The notes under the pieces were generated by a model, which was not told the origin of the DNA, did no database searches, and was given only the letters and a program-made list of their open reading frames with translations. Shown here piece after piece: positions 1 through 8,576 of a DNA stretch of 64,000 nucleotides. The translations under genes were made by a program, and so were the position numbers. The stretch covers positions 1,364,001 through 1,428,000 of the forward strand of contig NZ_JAODBT010000001.1 in NCBI RefSeq assembly GCF_027497995.1. Direction: 5' to 3'. The stretch comes from Stenotrophomonas sp. Iso1 (GTDB taxonomy: Bacteria; Pseudomonadota; Gammaproteobacteria; Xanthomonadales; Xanthomonadaceae). Within the stretch, counting starts at the first letter, position 1. Every line of letters begins with the position of its first letter.

Positions 1-491
1 ACATGGGTAGCCAGGTGCAGATCAGCTATGAGCTGCCGATGGCCGAAGTGGTGTTGGATTTCTTTGACAAGCTCAAGTCGGTCAGCCGTGGCTATGCCTC
101 GCTGGAATATCACTTCGTGCGTTTCGATGCCGGTCCGTTTGCACGTCTGGATGTGCTGATCAATGGCGACAAGGTCGATGCACTGTCCTTGATTGTCCAC
201 CGCAGCCACGCCGACCGACGTGGTCGCGAGCTGTGCGAAAAGATGAAAGAGCTGATCCCGCGACAGATGTTCGACGTGGCCATCCAGGCCGCCGTCGGAG
301 CGCAGATCATCGCCCGGACCACGGTCAAAGCCATGCGCAAGAACGTGTTGGCCAAGTGCTATGGTGGCGACATTTCGCGCAAGAAAAAGCTGTTGGAAAA
401 GCAGAAAGAAGGCAAGAAGCGCATGAAGCAGGTGGGCCGGGTGGAAATCCCGCAGGAAGCCTTCCTCGCCGTGCTGCAGATGGATAAATAA
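1..491 (+). CDS. lepA: Elongation factor 4 (LepA), C-terminal part
   Basis: This is the 3' end of lepA, cut by the left window edge; about 163 codons remain. EF4 is a ribosome-bound GTPase that back-translocates or remodels stalled ribosomes. The visible part is the EF-G domain V-like region plus the EF4-specific C-terminal domain. The stretch [20 protein letters not shown] and the lysine-rich tail [19 protein letters not shown] match the family closely. The GTPase domain lies upstream, outside the window. lepB follows after 96 bp, the usual lepA-lepB order in proteobacteria. Identification is from sequence recall of the family. Confidence 0.97.
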   Translation, partial: MGSQVQISYELPMAEVVLDFFDKLKSVSRGYASLEYHFVRFDAGPFARLDVLINGDKVDALSLIVHRSHADRRGRELCEKMKELIPRQMFDVAIQAAVGAQIIARTTVKAMRKNVLAKCYGGDISRKKKLLEKQKEGKKRMKQVGRVEIPQEAFLAVLQMDK

Positions 492-587
492 CGGTGAGTC
501 GGGATTCGGGATCGTGGATCCGGACGAGCTCGCTTGGGCTCCCGTCTCCTCGCCCTTGTTTCCCATTCCCATTCCAAAGGAACACGA

Positions 588-1397
588 ATGAAATGGTTTG
601 AAATCGCCCTGGTGGTACTGACGCTGGGCTCAGGTCTGGTGCTGTTGTTGGACAAGCTGTTCCTGGCCAAGCGCCGGGCCGCCAAGGCCAGCCTGCTGGA
701 CAGCGAAGAGCCGGTGATCGTGGATTACTCCCGCGCCTTCTTCCCGGTGCTGGCAGTGGTGTTGATCCTGCGCAGCTTCATCGCCGAGCCGTACAAGATT
801 CCGTCCAGCTCGATGATGCCCAATCTGCTGATCGGCGATTTCATCCTGGTCAACAAGTTCTCTTACGGCTTCCGTCTGCCGGTCACCAATACCAAGGTGA
901 TTCCGGTGTCCGAGCCGGAACGTGGCGACGTGGTGGTGTTCCAGTTCCCGGGCCATCCGGGTCAGTCGGAAGACCCGCAGATTGGTGAGAACTTCATCAA
1001 GCGCGTGATCGGCCTGCCGGGTGACCACATCAGCTTCCATGGTGACGCGGTGTCCATCAACGGCCAGCCGGTGTCCTATGAAGTGAAGGGCGAGTATCTG
1101 TTCGATGGCAAGCAGACCGGGCAAACCTTGCTGACCGAAAACCTGCCGGGCCGTACCCACACGGTGCTGGAGCAGCTGGGCGTGGCTGACCCGCGCGGCC
1201 AGGGCGAGTGGCAAGTGCCGCAGGGCCACTATCTGGTCATGGGCGACAACCGCGACAACAGCGACGACGGCCGTTTCTGGGGCGTGCTTCCGGAGCAGAA
1301 TCTGCGCGGCAAGGCCTTCCTGATCTGGCTGAACTGCAGCGGCTGGTTCTGCAAGAACAGCTTTGAGCCGTCCCGTATCGGGACGCGCATTCAGTAA
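588..1397 (+). CDS. lepB: Signal peptidase I
   Basis: This 269-residue inner-membrane serine protease removes signal peptides from secreted preproteins. Two N-terminal membrane segments (about residues 5-22 and 50-64) precede the periplasmic catalytic domain. The catalytic Ser is S75 in PSSSMMP and the general-base Lys is K138 in IKRVIGLPGD; the MGDNRDNSDDGR box lies near the C-terminus. I chose the ATG at 588 because AAAGGAA lies 7 bases before it and it begins with the expected first membrane segment; an in-frame start at 534 has neither. It sits between lepA and a decayed paralogue in the lepA-lepB-rnc-era cluster. Confidence 0.96.
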   Translation: MKWFEIALVVLTLGSGLVLLLDKLFLAKRRAAKASLLDSEEPVIVDYSRAFFPVLAVVLILRSFIAEPYKIPSSSMMPNLLIGDFILVNKFSYGFRLPVTNTKVIPVSEPERGDVVVFQFPGHPGQSEDPQIGENFIKRVIGLPGDHISFHGDAVSINGQPVSYEVKGEYLFDGKQTGQTLLTENLPGRTHTVLEQLGVADPRGQGEWQVPQGHYLVMGDNRDNSDDGRFWGVLPEQNLRGKAFLIWLNCSGWFCKNSFEPSRIGTRIQ

Positions 1398-1402
1398 TCG
1401 GT

Positions 1403-1918
1403 ATGCAGCCTGCCCAATGCCCGCGTATCAGCGGAGGGAAGCGGCGTGGAGGTTTTCGCGTCGCTACCTGCGTGCCCGGGCAGGTTTGGATCAAGCGCAT
1501 GATCAGCCCGCAGGTTGACGGAATGGCGTTCGATGGTAATGCCCTGTCCATCAACGATGCACCATTGCACTACGACGATCACCGCCAGACGGCGCCCTGT
1601 CCAGGCGCCGACCAGTTGACCGAGCGACTGCCGGAGCGTACCCATACGCTGACGGAGTGCGGGGTTCGGCCGGCGCCAGCGGCCCGCAGGAACGGGGCCG
1701 CGCCGGTGGGCTGGTGCTTCGTGATGGGTGACAATCGCAGTAATGCCGAGGATTGGCGCTTCAGGTTGTCGGGCAGTTTTCTGCTCCATGAAAACCTGCA
1801 GGGCAGGGCGTTCAGGGCGCGGGGGTGTTGCTGCCGCAGCACAATGACAATACTCGAGCCGACCTTTTGGGGAGAGCAATCAATGATCAACAACGTGTAT
1901 CTGGGGAGATCGCAATGA
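1403..1918 (+). pseudogene. Degenerate second lepB copy
   Basis: This 171-codon open frame starts five bases after the lepB stop. Its middle (nt 1484-1813) parallels LepB block by block: VWIKRM for NFIKRV, DGNALSIND for HGDAVSING, ERLPERTHTL for ENLPGRTHTV, FVMGDNRSNAED for LVMGDNRDNSDD and ENLQGRAF for QNLRGKAF. The N-terminal membrane segments and the PSSSMMP serine region are missing and several blocks are shortened, so it cannot be an active peptidase. The frame is still open and its stop overlaps the next start as ATGA, so it may still be translated. I infer a tandem duplicate in decay. Confidence 0.75.
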
Positions 1919-2292
1919 AGCACAAGCAAAATGGCATGACCTTGACCTCGTTCGTGGCCGTGCTGGCCGTGGTTGGGTTTGCGCTCTACATCGGCATGAA
2001 GCTGTTCCCGATGTACCAGGAGTTCTTTGCGGTTAAGTCATCGATGAAGGCGTTGGCCAACGAATCTGGCAGTGCTGACATGGCTCCGGCCAAGGCGCAG
2101 GAGTTGTTCTTCAAGCGTATGGACATGAATTATTCCGATAGCGTCAAGCGTGACGACATCAAGTTCGAACGCATCGATGGCGGTTGGCGCATGAACGTCA
2201 ATTACGAAGTCCGTCGCCCGCTGGTCGGCAATCTCGACATCGTCGGCCGTTTTGAAAACTCCCAGGATCTGACTTCGCGCAGTGTTGAATAA
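1915..2292 (+). CDS. DUF4845 pilin-like membrane protein
   Basis: This is a 125-residue protein with one N-terminal membrane helix (about residues 9-31) preceded by [12 protein letters not shown]. That layout resembles type IV pilin/pseudopilin leaders but lacks a clear GF(S/T)L(I/V)E site. The remainder is a small soluble domain predicted to face the periplasm. Members of DUF4845 are commonly found between lepB and rnc in gammaproteobacteria; their function is unknown. The ATG at 1915 has GGGGAG upstream and overlaps the preceding stop as ATGA. Its own stop overlaps the rnc start by 11 bases, suggesting translational coupling. Confidence 0.85.
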   Translation: MKHKQNGMTLTSFVAVLAVVGFALYIGMKLFPMYQEFFAVKSSMKALANESGSADMAPAKAQELFFKRMDMNYSDSVKRDDIKFERIDGGWRMNVNYEVRRPLVGNLDIVGRFENSQDLTSRSVE

Positions 2293-2959
2293 GACGTTCC
2301 AACGGGGTGACCTGATAGGTCACCCATTCAAGGATCAGGATCTGCTCAAGCAGGCCCTGACCCATCGCAGTGCTGGCGCTCCGCACAACGAGCGCCTGGA
2401 ATTTCTGGGCGACAGCATCGTCAACATGCTCATCGCCGAGGCGTTGTTCAGGCGCTGGCCCAAGGCCGACGAGGGCGCGTTGACCCGCGCCCGCGCCATG
2501 CTGGTTTGCGAAGGGGCGCTGGCGGTCATCGCGCGTACCCTGCAGCTGGGCGAACGGCTGACGCTGGGCCCAGGTGAAATGAAATCCGGCGGTCACCGCC
2601 GTGATTCGATCCTGGCCGACACCGTGGAAGCGGTGGTTGCAGCCATCTACTTGGACGTCGGCTTTGATGCTTGCCGCGCGGTGGTGCTGCCCTGGTTCGA
2701 GGAATCACTGGCCGCCGTGCCGGTGGGCAAGCCCGAAAAAGACCCCAAAACACGCCTGCAGGAGTGGTTGCAGGCCCGGCAGAAGGGGCTGCCGGTGTAC
2801 GAGCTGGTATCGGAAACCGGCGACGATCACGCCAAGCACTTCCAAGTGTGTTGTCGTGTGGCAGACCCTGCCGTGGCTACCGAAGGCGAAGGCACTTCGC
2901 GCCGGTTGGCTGAACAACAAGCGGCTGCTGCCGCAATTGCGCTATTGGAAACCAAGTGA
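2282..2959 (+). CDS. rnc: Ribonuclease III
   Basis: This is a 225-residue double-strand-specific endoribonuclease that processes rRNA precursors and some mRNAs. The RNase III signature ERLEFLGDS lies at residues 37-45, with acidic metal ligands including E40 and D44. A second acidic cluster appears in [19 protein letters not shown] dsRNA-binding domain occupies about residues 150-225, ending in the typical [13 protein letters not shown] helix. The length is normal. Translation starts at GTG 2282, inside the end of the DUF4845 gene, and the rnc stop overlaps the era start by 4 bases, so rnc and era are co-translated. Confidence 0.97.
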   Translation: MLNKTFQRGDLIGHPFKDQDLLKQALTHRSAGAPHNERLEFLGDSIVNMLIAEALFRRWPKADEGALTRARAMLVCEGALAVIARTLQLGERLTLGPGEMKSGGHRRDSILADTVEAVVAAIYLDVGFDACRAVVLPWFEESLAAVPVGKPEKDPKTRLQEWLQARQKGLPVYELVSETGDDHAKHFQVCCRVADPAVATEGEGTSRRLAEQQAAAAAIALLETK

Positions 2960-3855
2960 ACGACACCTCCCCCCATCGTTGTGGCAGCGTCGCTGTCATC
3001 GGCCGCCCGAATGTCGGCAAATCGACACTGACCAATGCGTTGGTTGGTGCCAAGGTCAGCATCGTCTCCAACCGTCCGCAGACCACGCGTCACCGTCTGC
3101 TGGGCATCGCCACCTATCCGGAAGGCCAGCTGGTGCTGGTTGACACCCCCGGCCTGCATCGCCAGCAGAAAGGGGCGATGAACCGGGTGATGAACCGGGC
3201 CGCACGTGGCTCGCTGGAAGGCGTCGATGCCGGCCTGCTGGTGATTGAAGCCGGCCGCTGGGACGAAGAAGACACGCTCGCCTTCAATGTGCTGCGCGAT
3301 GCCAATGTTCCGGTCGTACTGGTGGTCAACAAGATTGACCGGCTCAAGGACAAGGGTGCATTGCTGCCATTCCTGCAGGAAATCACCGCCGGCCGTGAAT
3401 TCGCCGCCGTGCACCCGGTTTCTGCTCTCAAGCGCAATGGCCTGGAATCGCTGGTGCGTGACCTGATTGGTCTGGTGCCGGAAGCGCCGGCGATGTTCGG
3501 CGAAGACGAAATCACCGACCGCAGCCAACGCTTCCTCGCCGGTGAGCTGGTACGCGAGCAGTTGATGCGTCAGCTGGGTGAAGAACTCCCCTATGCCACC
3601 ACCGTGGAAATCGAGCGCTTTGCCGAGGACGGCAACCTGCTGCGCATCGGCGCGGTGATCTGGGTCGAGCGCGAAGGCCAGAAGGCCATCGTGATCGGCA
3701 AGGGGGGCGCCCGTTTGAAAGACATCGGTGCCAAGGCGCGCATGCAGATGGAGCGGTTGTTTGGCGCCAAAGTCTTCCTGGAAACCTGGGTGCGGGTGCG
3801 CGAGGGTTGGTCCGACGACGAAGCCGCGCTGAAGGCGTTCGGTTACGGCGAGTAA
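2956..3855 (+). CDS. era: GTPase Era
   Basis: This is a 299-residue GTPase that binds 16S rRNA and assists 30S maturation. It has a Walker A/G1 motif GRPNVGKS (16-23), G3 DTPG (63-66) and G4 NKID (125-128). A C-terminal KH RNA-binding domain carries [12 protein letters not shown] at about 248-259. The GTG start at 2956 overlaps the rnc stop (GTGA). The rnc-era-recO order is the usual one, with the enzyme that cuts rRNA precursors next to the protein that checks the 16S 3' end. Confidence 0.97.
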   Translation: MNDTSPHRCGSVAVIGRPNVGKSTLTNALVGAKVSIVSNRPQTTRHRLLGIATYPEGQLVLVDTPGLHRQQKGAMNRVMNRAARGSLEGVDAGLLVIEAGRWDEEDTLAFNVLRDANVPVVLVVNKIDRLKDKGALLPFLQEITAGREFAAVHPVSALKRNGLESLVRDLIGLVPEAPAMFGEDEITDRSQRFLAGELVREQLMRQLGEELPYATTVEIERFAEDGNLLRIGAVIWVEREGQKAIVIGKGGARLKDIGAKARMQMERLFGAKVFLETWVRVREGWSDDEAALKAFGYGE

Positions 3856-3996
3856 GAGCAGGCAGCCCGCGGCGTCCGGAAGAAGGTCGTGAGAGCAGGC
3901 AGGCGTGGCCCCTTGGGTTCCGCTGTCCTGCTCCGTTTCTTGAGCGCTCGCGAAGCTTTGATACGCCTGCTCGTTCCTCCGTCCCACTGAAGAGCC

Positions 3997-4722
3997 ATGC
4001 GCTTAGACGACCAGCCCGCCTACGTCCTGCATGCACGTCCGTGGCGTGAGACCAGCTTGCTGGTCGAAGTGATGACGCTGGAGCACGGTCGCGTTGGGTT
4101 GTTGGCGCGCGGCGTGCAGGGGCCCAAAAAGCAGGCGTTGCGTGCGGCGTTGCAGCCGCTGCAGTCCATCCATTTCGATGCGGTGATGGGCGGTGAACTG
4201 GCGCAGCTGCGGCGCGCCGAAAGCCAGGATGTTGCGCCGCGCCTGCACGGCAACGCGATGCTGGCCGGGTTCTACATGAATGAGCTGGTGATGCGGCTCG
4301 CACCCCGTAATGATCCGTCTCCGGAGCTGTTCGTCGCCTACGGCGTGTTGCGCAGCCGGCTTGAATTACCGGAGGTACTGGCGTGGTCGCTGCGCTGTTT
4401 CGAGCGCGACCTGCTTGAAGCCTTAGGCGTGGGTTTCGATTGGGCGTGTGCGGCTGATGGCGAAGCCATTGATCCTGCCGCGCGCTATCAACTGGACCCG
4501 ACGCAAGGGCCGCTACGCCAGCTCAGCGAACGAAGCAGCGCTGAGCGTCGCGGACTGGCTACTGGCGCCGCCTTGTTGGCGCTGGCTGAAGACCGGCTCC
4601 CGGCTGCGTCCGATCTAGCCAGCCTGCGGCTGCAGATGCGCGCGGTGCTGCTGCACCACCTGGGCGGGCGTGGATTGAAATCCTGGGAAATGCTGGGCGA
4701 CCTGAGCCGCCCGGCAGAGTGA
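3997..4722 (+). CDS. recO: DNA repair protein RecO
   Basis: This is a 241-residue RecFOR-pathway protein that helps load RecA onto SSB-coated gaps. The N-terminal OB-fold is recognisable from [18 protein letters not shown] and [10 protein letters not shown], followed by the helical C-terminal domain. The zinc-finger cysteines of some RecO proteins are not evident, as is common in gammaproteobacteria. It lies 141 bp after era; that gap shows no gene or clear terminator. The ATG at 3997 has only a weak GAAGAG upstream. Confidence 0.94.
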   Translation: MRLDDQPAYVLHARPWRETSLLVEVMTLEHGRVGLLARGVQGPKKQALRAALQPLQSIHFDAVMGGELAQLRRAESQDVAPRLHGNAMLAGFYMNELVMRLAPRNDPSPELFVAYGVLRSRLELPEVLAWSLRCFERDLLEALGVGFDWACAADGEAIDPAARYQLDPTQGPLRQLSERSSAERRGLATGAALLALAEDRLPAASDLASLRLQMRAVLLHHLGGRGLKSWEMLGDLSRPAE

Positions 4723-4730
4723 AGCGTTGC

Positions 4731-5444
4731 TCAGCCGAGCAGGGCGCTTACGGCGGTGTCGAAGTGCTGCCGGGCGGTGGTTGAGCTGGGGTTGTTGTGC
4801 AGCTGACGGACCGACCGTGCCAGCTTCAATGCGCCGACAAAGCCGCAGCTGGCCTGCAACCGGTGTAGTTGGTTGCGCAGCTCGGGCTCGTCATGTCGAT
4901 CCAGCGCACGGCCCACCGCATCGCGCGCGACGGGGAGTTCCGCCAGGAACAGTTCGCGTAGCGCGCGCAGATGGGCCTGTTGCCCATTCAGTGCGGTGAG
5001 CGCGACCGCCTCATCCCAATGGGGAACCTCGGTTTCATCGCGACTGTCGCTGGCTGCGGCCGATTTGGCCAAGGTGCGACGGATCGCCTTGAGCAAGGTG
5101 TCGCGGGTCATCGGCTTGATGAGCGTTTCGCTGAAGCCGGCCTGCTGCAGTGCCTGTTGGATCTCGGTGCTGGCATCGGCGGTATGCGCCAGTGCTGACA
5201 CGCGCGGGTACTTGGCCCGCAGTCGTTGCAGCAGGGTGGGGCCGTCGCCGTCAGGCAGGTTCACATCGATCAACCAGAGGTCGTAATGCGACGATTCGGC
5301 GCGCTGCAGCGCACTGGCGAACGAGTCGGCGATATCCACCGTCGCTGGCAGTGATTCCAGTGCGAACTGGAAGAAACCCTGGCTGGTCATGTCGTCCTCG
5401 ACCAGTAACAGGTGTGGAACGGATCCCTGTACGTGCGTATTCAT
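4731..5444 (-). CDS. Response regulator with receiver and HPt domains
   Basis: This 237-residue protein has a CheY-like receiver at about residues 9-125. The phospho-acceptor is D60 in LWLIDVNLPDGDG, with acidic residues in LLVEDD, T89 in AHTAD and K110 in LIKPM. The second half (about 145-237) looks like an HPt domain: QLHRLQASCGFVGA places the phospho-acceptor histidine at H194. There is no DNA-binding or enzymatic output domain and no kinase gene beside it. It is probably an intermediate in a phosphorelay driven by a hybrid kinase encoded elsewhere. It is convergent with recO, with 8 bases between the stops. Confidence 0.85.
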   Translation of the reverse strand: MNTHVQGSVPHLLLVEDDMTSQGFFQFALESLPATVDIADSFASALQRAESSHYDLWLIDVNLPDGDGPTLLQRLRAKYPRVSALAHTADASTEIQQALQQAGFSETLIKPMTRDTLLKAIRRTLAKSAAASDSRDETEVPHWDEAVALTALNGQQAHLRALRELFLAELPVARDAVGRALDRHDEPELRNQLHRLQASCGFVGALKLARSVRQLHNNPSSTTARQHFDTAVSALLG

Positions 5445-5529
5445 CTGCTGCCTCCATGCCAGCGCGTTTTATGCATATTAGCGAGGGGGCCAGCATCTGC
5501 AAGCGGTGGGAGAGGTTCTGTCGCGCATC

Positions 5530-5538
5530 TGCGACAAT
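5530..5538 (+). promoter_or_regulatory. Extended -10 candidate for rlmD
   Basis: The sequence TGCGACAAT lies about 32 bases before the rlmD GTG and reads as an extended -10 (TGn + GACAAT). The same CATCTGCGACAAT string occurs before nagZ. No convincing -35 is visible. This is a pattern-based suggestion. Confidence 0.35.
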
Positions 5539-5570
5539 ACGCCCCCTTTTTGCCCGCAGCCTGTTGCCAC

Positions 5571-6911
5571 GTGGCCCGAACCCGAACCCCCCGCATAGAC
5601 AAGACTCCGTTCCAGACCGACATCCTCGACCTGAGCCACGATGGCCGCGGCGTTGCGCGCCGTGAAGGCGAGGGTGGCAAGGTCACTTTCATCAGTGGCG
5701 CGTTGCCGCAGGAAACGGTGATGGCCGAGCAGACCGCCAAGAGCCGCCATTTCGATCAGGCCCGCACGGTTGAAGTGGTGAAGGCATCGCCGCATCGTGT
5801 GGAAGCGCGTTGCCCGCACTTCGGCGTGTGTGCCGGCTGCGTGCTGCAGCACCTTGAGGAGTCCCAGCAGATCATCGCCAAGCAGCGCGTGCTGATGGAC
5901 AACCTGGAGCGTATCGGTCATGTGAAGCCAGGCGTCGTGTTGCCGCCGCTGGCTGGCGACAGTTGGGGTTACCGTCGCAAGGGGCGTTTCTCGGTGCGTC
6001 GCGTCGAGAAGAAGGACAAAACGCTGGTCGGTTTCCGTGAGCTTGATCCGCGCTTCGTTGCGGATCTTTCGCAGTGCCTGACGGTGATTCCGGAGATCGG
6101 TACCAAGGTATCGGTGCTGTCCACGTTCATCGAATCGCTGGAAGGCAAGCGCGACATTCCGCAGATTGAATTCATTGCCGGCGACGCCGCCATCGCGCTC
6201 ACCGTGCGTCACATGCAGCCGCTTTCTGCTGCCGACACGCAGGCTTGGAAGGCGTTCGGCGAGGAGCAGGGTTTCGCCATCTACCTGCAATCCGGCGGTC
6301 TGGAAACCGTGCAGCCGCTGTGGCCGGCTGAAGGCGTGGCGCTGTCGTTCGCGTTGCCGCAGTGGAACGTGGAACTGGCGTTCCGTCCGCTGGATTTCAT
6401 CCAGGTCAACGCCAAGCTCAACGAGCAGATGATCGCGCACGCGCTCACGTTGCTGGATGCGCAGCCCGACGAGCGCGTGCTCGACCTGTTCTGCGGCCTG
6501 GGCAACTTCACTCTGCCGCTGGCACGCACCGTGCGCGAAGTGGTGGGTGTGGAAGGTGAGGCCGGCCTGGTTGCGCGCGCCAAGGAAAACGCCGAGCGCA
6601 ATGGCTTGGACAACGCGCAGTTCTTCGCCGCCGATCTCACCCAGGATCAGCGCCATACGGCGTGGATGAAGCAGGGCTTCGACAAGCTGTTGCTGGATCC
6701 GCCGCGTTCGGGCGCCATCGATGTGCTGCAACAACTGCCGTTGAAGCAGTTCAAACGCATCGTCTATGTCAGCTGTCACCCGGGCTCGCTGGCACGTGAT
6801 GCCGGTTACCTGGTCAACGAGCAGGGCTTCACCTTGGTGTCGGCCGGTGCGATGGATATGTTCCCGCACACCGCGCACGTCGAAAGCATTGCCGTGTTCG
6901 AGAAGAAGTAA
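5571..6911 (+). CDS. rlmD: 23S rRNA (uracil-1939-C5)-methyltransferase RlmD
   Basis: This 446-residue RNA methyltransferase makes m5U1939 in 23S rRNA using SAM. An N-terminal TRAM RNA-binding domain (about 12-72) is followed by the Fe-S cluster cysteines C81, C87 and C90 in CPHFGVCAGC. The C-terminal Rossmann fold shows DLFCGLGNFTLPLA, DPPRSGA and the catalytic-cysteine motif VSCHPGSLARD. I place the start at GTG 5571 (ARTRTPRIDKTPF), where family similarity begins. The frame is open from 5412, but that upstream part overlaps the divergent response-regulator gene. The next gene starts 3 bases after its stop. Confidence 0.95.
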   Translation: MARTRTPRIDKTPFQTDILDLSHDGRGVARREGEGGKVTFISGALPQETVMAEQTAKSRHFDQARTVEVVKASPHRVEARCPHFGVCAGCVLQHLEESQQIIAKQRVLMDNLERIGHVKPGVVLPPLAGDSWGYRRKGRFSVRRVEKKDKTLVGFRELDPRFVADLSQCLTVIPEIGTKVSVLSTFIESLEGKRDIPQIEFIAGDAAIALTVRHMQPLSAADTQAWKAFGEEQGFAIYLQSGGLETVQPLWPAEGVALSFALPQWNVELAFRPLDFIQVNAKLNEQMIAHALTLLDAQPDERVLDLFCGLGNFTLPLARTVREVVGVEGEAGLVARAKENAERNGLDNAQFFAADLTQDQRHTAWMKQGFDKLLLDPPRSGAIDVLQQLPLKQFKRIVYVSCHPGSLARDAGYLVNEQGFTLVSAGAMDMFPHTAHVESIAVFEKK

Positions 6912-6914
6912 GCC

Positions 6915-7430
6915 ATGGGCATCGAGATCGAACGCAAATTTCTGGTCACCAATGACGCGTGGCGCGCTGCGGCGCATGCCGTTGTCCCGATGGCGCAGGG
7001 CTACATCAATGACATGGCGGCGATGGACAGCGGCACGCAGAAGGCCTCGGTGCGCGTGCGCATCCAAGGCCAGGACGCGTACTTGAACATCAAGTCGCGG
7101 GAACTGGGCCATACCCGTCAGGAGTTTGATTACCCGGTGCCGGTGAGCGAGGCGCGCGAGCTGCTGGCGCTGTGTGTGGGCGGCCTGATCGACAAGCGTC
7201 GGCATATGGTCAGCCACGGCGGCTTGCTGTGGGAAGTCGATGAGTTCCTCGGCGACAACGCGGGTCTTGTGGTGGCTGAGGTTGAACTGGAAAGCGCCGA
7301 GCAGCGCTTCGACACACCCGACTGGGCCGGTGCTGAAGTCACCGATGAACTGCGTTACTACAACCTGGCGCTGGCCTCGCGTCCGTACAGCACGTGGAGC
7401 GCCGAAGAGCGCGATAAGGGCAGCGACTGA
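6915..7430 (+). CDS. CYTH-domain protein (triphosphate tunnel metalloenzyme)
   Basis: This 171-residue protein has the CYTH signature EIERKFL at residues 4-10. Regular charged strands (VRVRIQG, YLNIKSRE, VAEVELES) form the eight-stranded tunnel that binds a triphosphate with divalent metal. It resembles the short bacterial TTM class whose characterised members hydrolyse tripolyphosphate. The exact substrate here cannot be told from sequence. It starts 3 bases after rlmD and is probably co-transcribed with it. Confidence 0.88.
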   Translation: MGIEIERKFLVTNDAWRAAAHAVVPMAQGYINDMAAMDSGTQKASVRVRIQGQDAYLNIKSRELGHTRQEFDYPVPVSEARELLALCVGGLIDKRRHMVSHGGLLWEVDEFLGDNAGLVVAEVELESAEQRFDTPDWAGAEVTDELRYYNLALASRPYSTWSAEERDKGSD

Positions 7431-7817
7431 GCTGGGCGAGGTTGGGATGAACTTCCAGCGCCGCTTCGGCCTGCCAGCGCGATGAATTGATAGCCCGAAT
7501 AAGCAATGCGTACCGGGGTTTTACGTGTCAGTTTCCAAGCGAATCGGCACGAGACACCGCTTCGCGATTTGCCTGGGTAACCCCGCAGTGCGCTGCGCTT
7601 ATCTGGGCTGCTGAGGAGCTGCTGATCGCGGCGTGGCCGCAACTCGCAAGCGCTTTCTGGAGGCGTTTCAGGCGCTGCGCGCGACAGAGTGTTCGCCGAA
7701 GGCGCTCCGTGAATGGGTCAGTTCCGAAATACACTGCGGCTCCGTTGCTGCGGACTGTCGGCTTCGCATCTGATGCGTGAGTTGGCCGCAGCGCCCCATA
7801 CGAAAAAGGAGCCGTTC
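7431..7817 (+). other. Intergenic region with one palindromic repeat
   Basis: This 387-base gap has no convincing gene; an open frame at 7487-7780 has arginine/tryptophan-rich composition typical of non-coding frames. It contains a palindromic repeat at about 7571-7611 related to copies near 38,330 and 57,360. The strong Shine-Dalgarno of the next gene (AAAAAGGA) lies at its end. Confidence 0.6.
7571..7611 (+). repeat. CCCGGGT-type palindromic repeat, copy 1 (diverged)
   Basis: The core GTGCGCTGCGCTTATCTGGG matches the arm of the repeat seen at 38,312 and 57,349, where the pattern is CCCGGGTGCGC-TTCGC-TTACCCGGG. The outer arms here are GGGTAACCC and TCTGGG. It is likely a small dispersed extragenic palindrome. 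Confidence 0.5.
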
Positions 7818-8510
7818 ATGCGTATCGATATCTGGTCTGACGTGGTCTGCCCTTGGTGCTGGATTGGCAAGCACCGTTTTCAGCGTGCGCTGGAGCTGAT
7901 GGGCGACAAGGCGCCCGATATGGACGTGCATTGGCACCCATTCCTGCTGGCCCCCGAGGCCGACGCCACACCGGTGCCGTTGCGTGAGGCGTACGCGGCC
8001 AAGTTTGGGGGTGTCGAGCGCACCAACCAGATGCTCGCGCAGACGCAGGCAACCGCTCAGGCCGAAGGCCTTCCGATGGATTTCGACCGGGGGCAAGTGA
8101 AGGTCACCACGTTGCCGGCGCACCGGCTGATGTGGCTGGCCGGCAGCCAAGGCGTGCAGGAACCTGTGGCTGAGGCGTTGTTCCGGGCGCATTTCGAGCA
8201 CGGTCGCAATCTGGCTGACCCGCAGGTGCTGATCGAAGCGGCTGCTGCCGGCGGTATTCCCGCCGAACGCGTCACTGCGATGCTCGGTTCCGAGGAGGGT
8301 CTGGCCGAGGTTCGCGCTGGGCTGGGCCAAGCGCAGGCATTGGGAATTCAGTCGGTGCCCACCTTTGTCATCAATGGCCAGTACGCAGTGCAGGGCGCAC
8401 AGCCGCCGGAAGTGATCGCCCAGGTGTTGGAAAAAGTGGCTGCTGAAGGGACGCCTGCGGCGCCTTCAAACGATGAACACGGTTGCGGCCCGGACGGCTG
8501 CAGCGTCTGA
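7818..8510 (+). CDS. DsbA-family oxidoreductase (FrnE-like)
   Basis: This 230-residue thioredoxin-fold protein has the active site CPWC in SDVVCPWCWIGKHRF near the N-terminus. The cis-proline region VPTFVING and an inserted helical domain are typical of cytoplasmic FrnE/DsbA-like proteins. No signal peptide is present, so it probably acts in the cytoplasm in disulfide or thiol chemistry. The C-terminal HGCGPDGCSV adds two cysteines that could form an extra redox or metal site. I chose ATG 7818 because AAAAAGGA sits 7 bases before it; the longer frame from 7713 lacks family similarity. Confidence 0.88.
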   Translation: MRIDIWSDVVCPWCWIGKHRFQRALELMGDKAPDMDVHWHPFLLAPEADATPVPLREAYAAKFGGVERTNQMLAQTQATAQAEGLPMDFDRGQVKVTTLPAHRLMWLAGSQGVQEPVAEALFRAHFEHGRNLADPQVLIEAAAAGGIPAERVTAMLGSEEGLAEVRAGLGQAQALGIQSVPTFVINGQYAVQGAQPPEVIAQVLEKVAAEGTPAAPSNDEHGCGPDGCSV

Positions 8511-8526
8511 CGACAAAGGCGTCATC

Positions 8527-8535
8527 TGCGACAAT
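8527..8535 (+). promoter_or_regulatory. Extended -10 candidate for nagZ
   Basis: TGCGACAAT lies about 42 bases before the nagZ ATG, the same string as before rlmD. No strong -35 is visible. It suggests that nagZ and the genes after it have their own promoter rather than relying on the oxidoreductase gene. Confidence 0.35.
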
Positions 8536-8576
8536 GCGGGGCTAGACCGCAGCCTGCGGTGACCTGGAGTCCATGC

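Noticed and set aside
7487..7780. A 97-codon frame in the gap before the DsbA-like gene
   Set aside because: It is rich in W, R and A with no ribosome-binding site or motif, and the reverse strand is open as well. It also spans a palindromic repeat.
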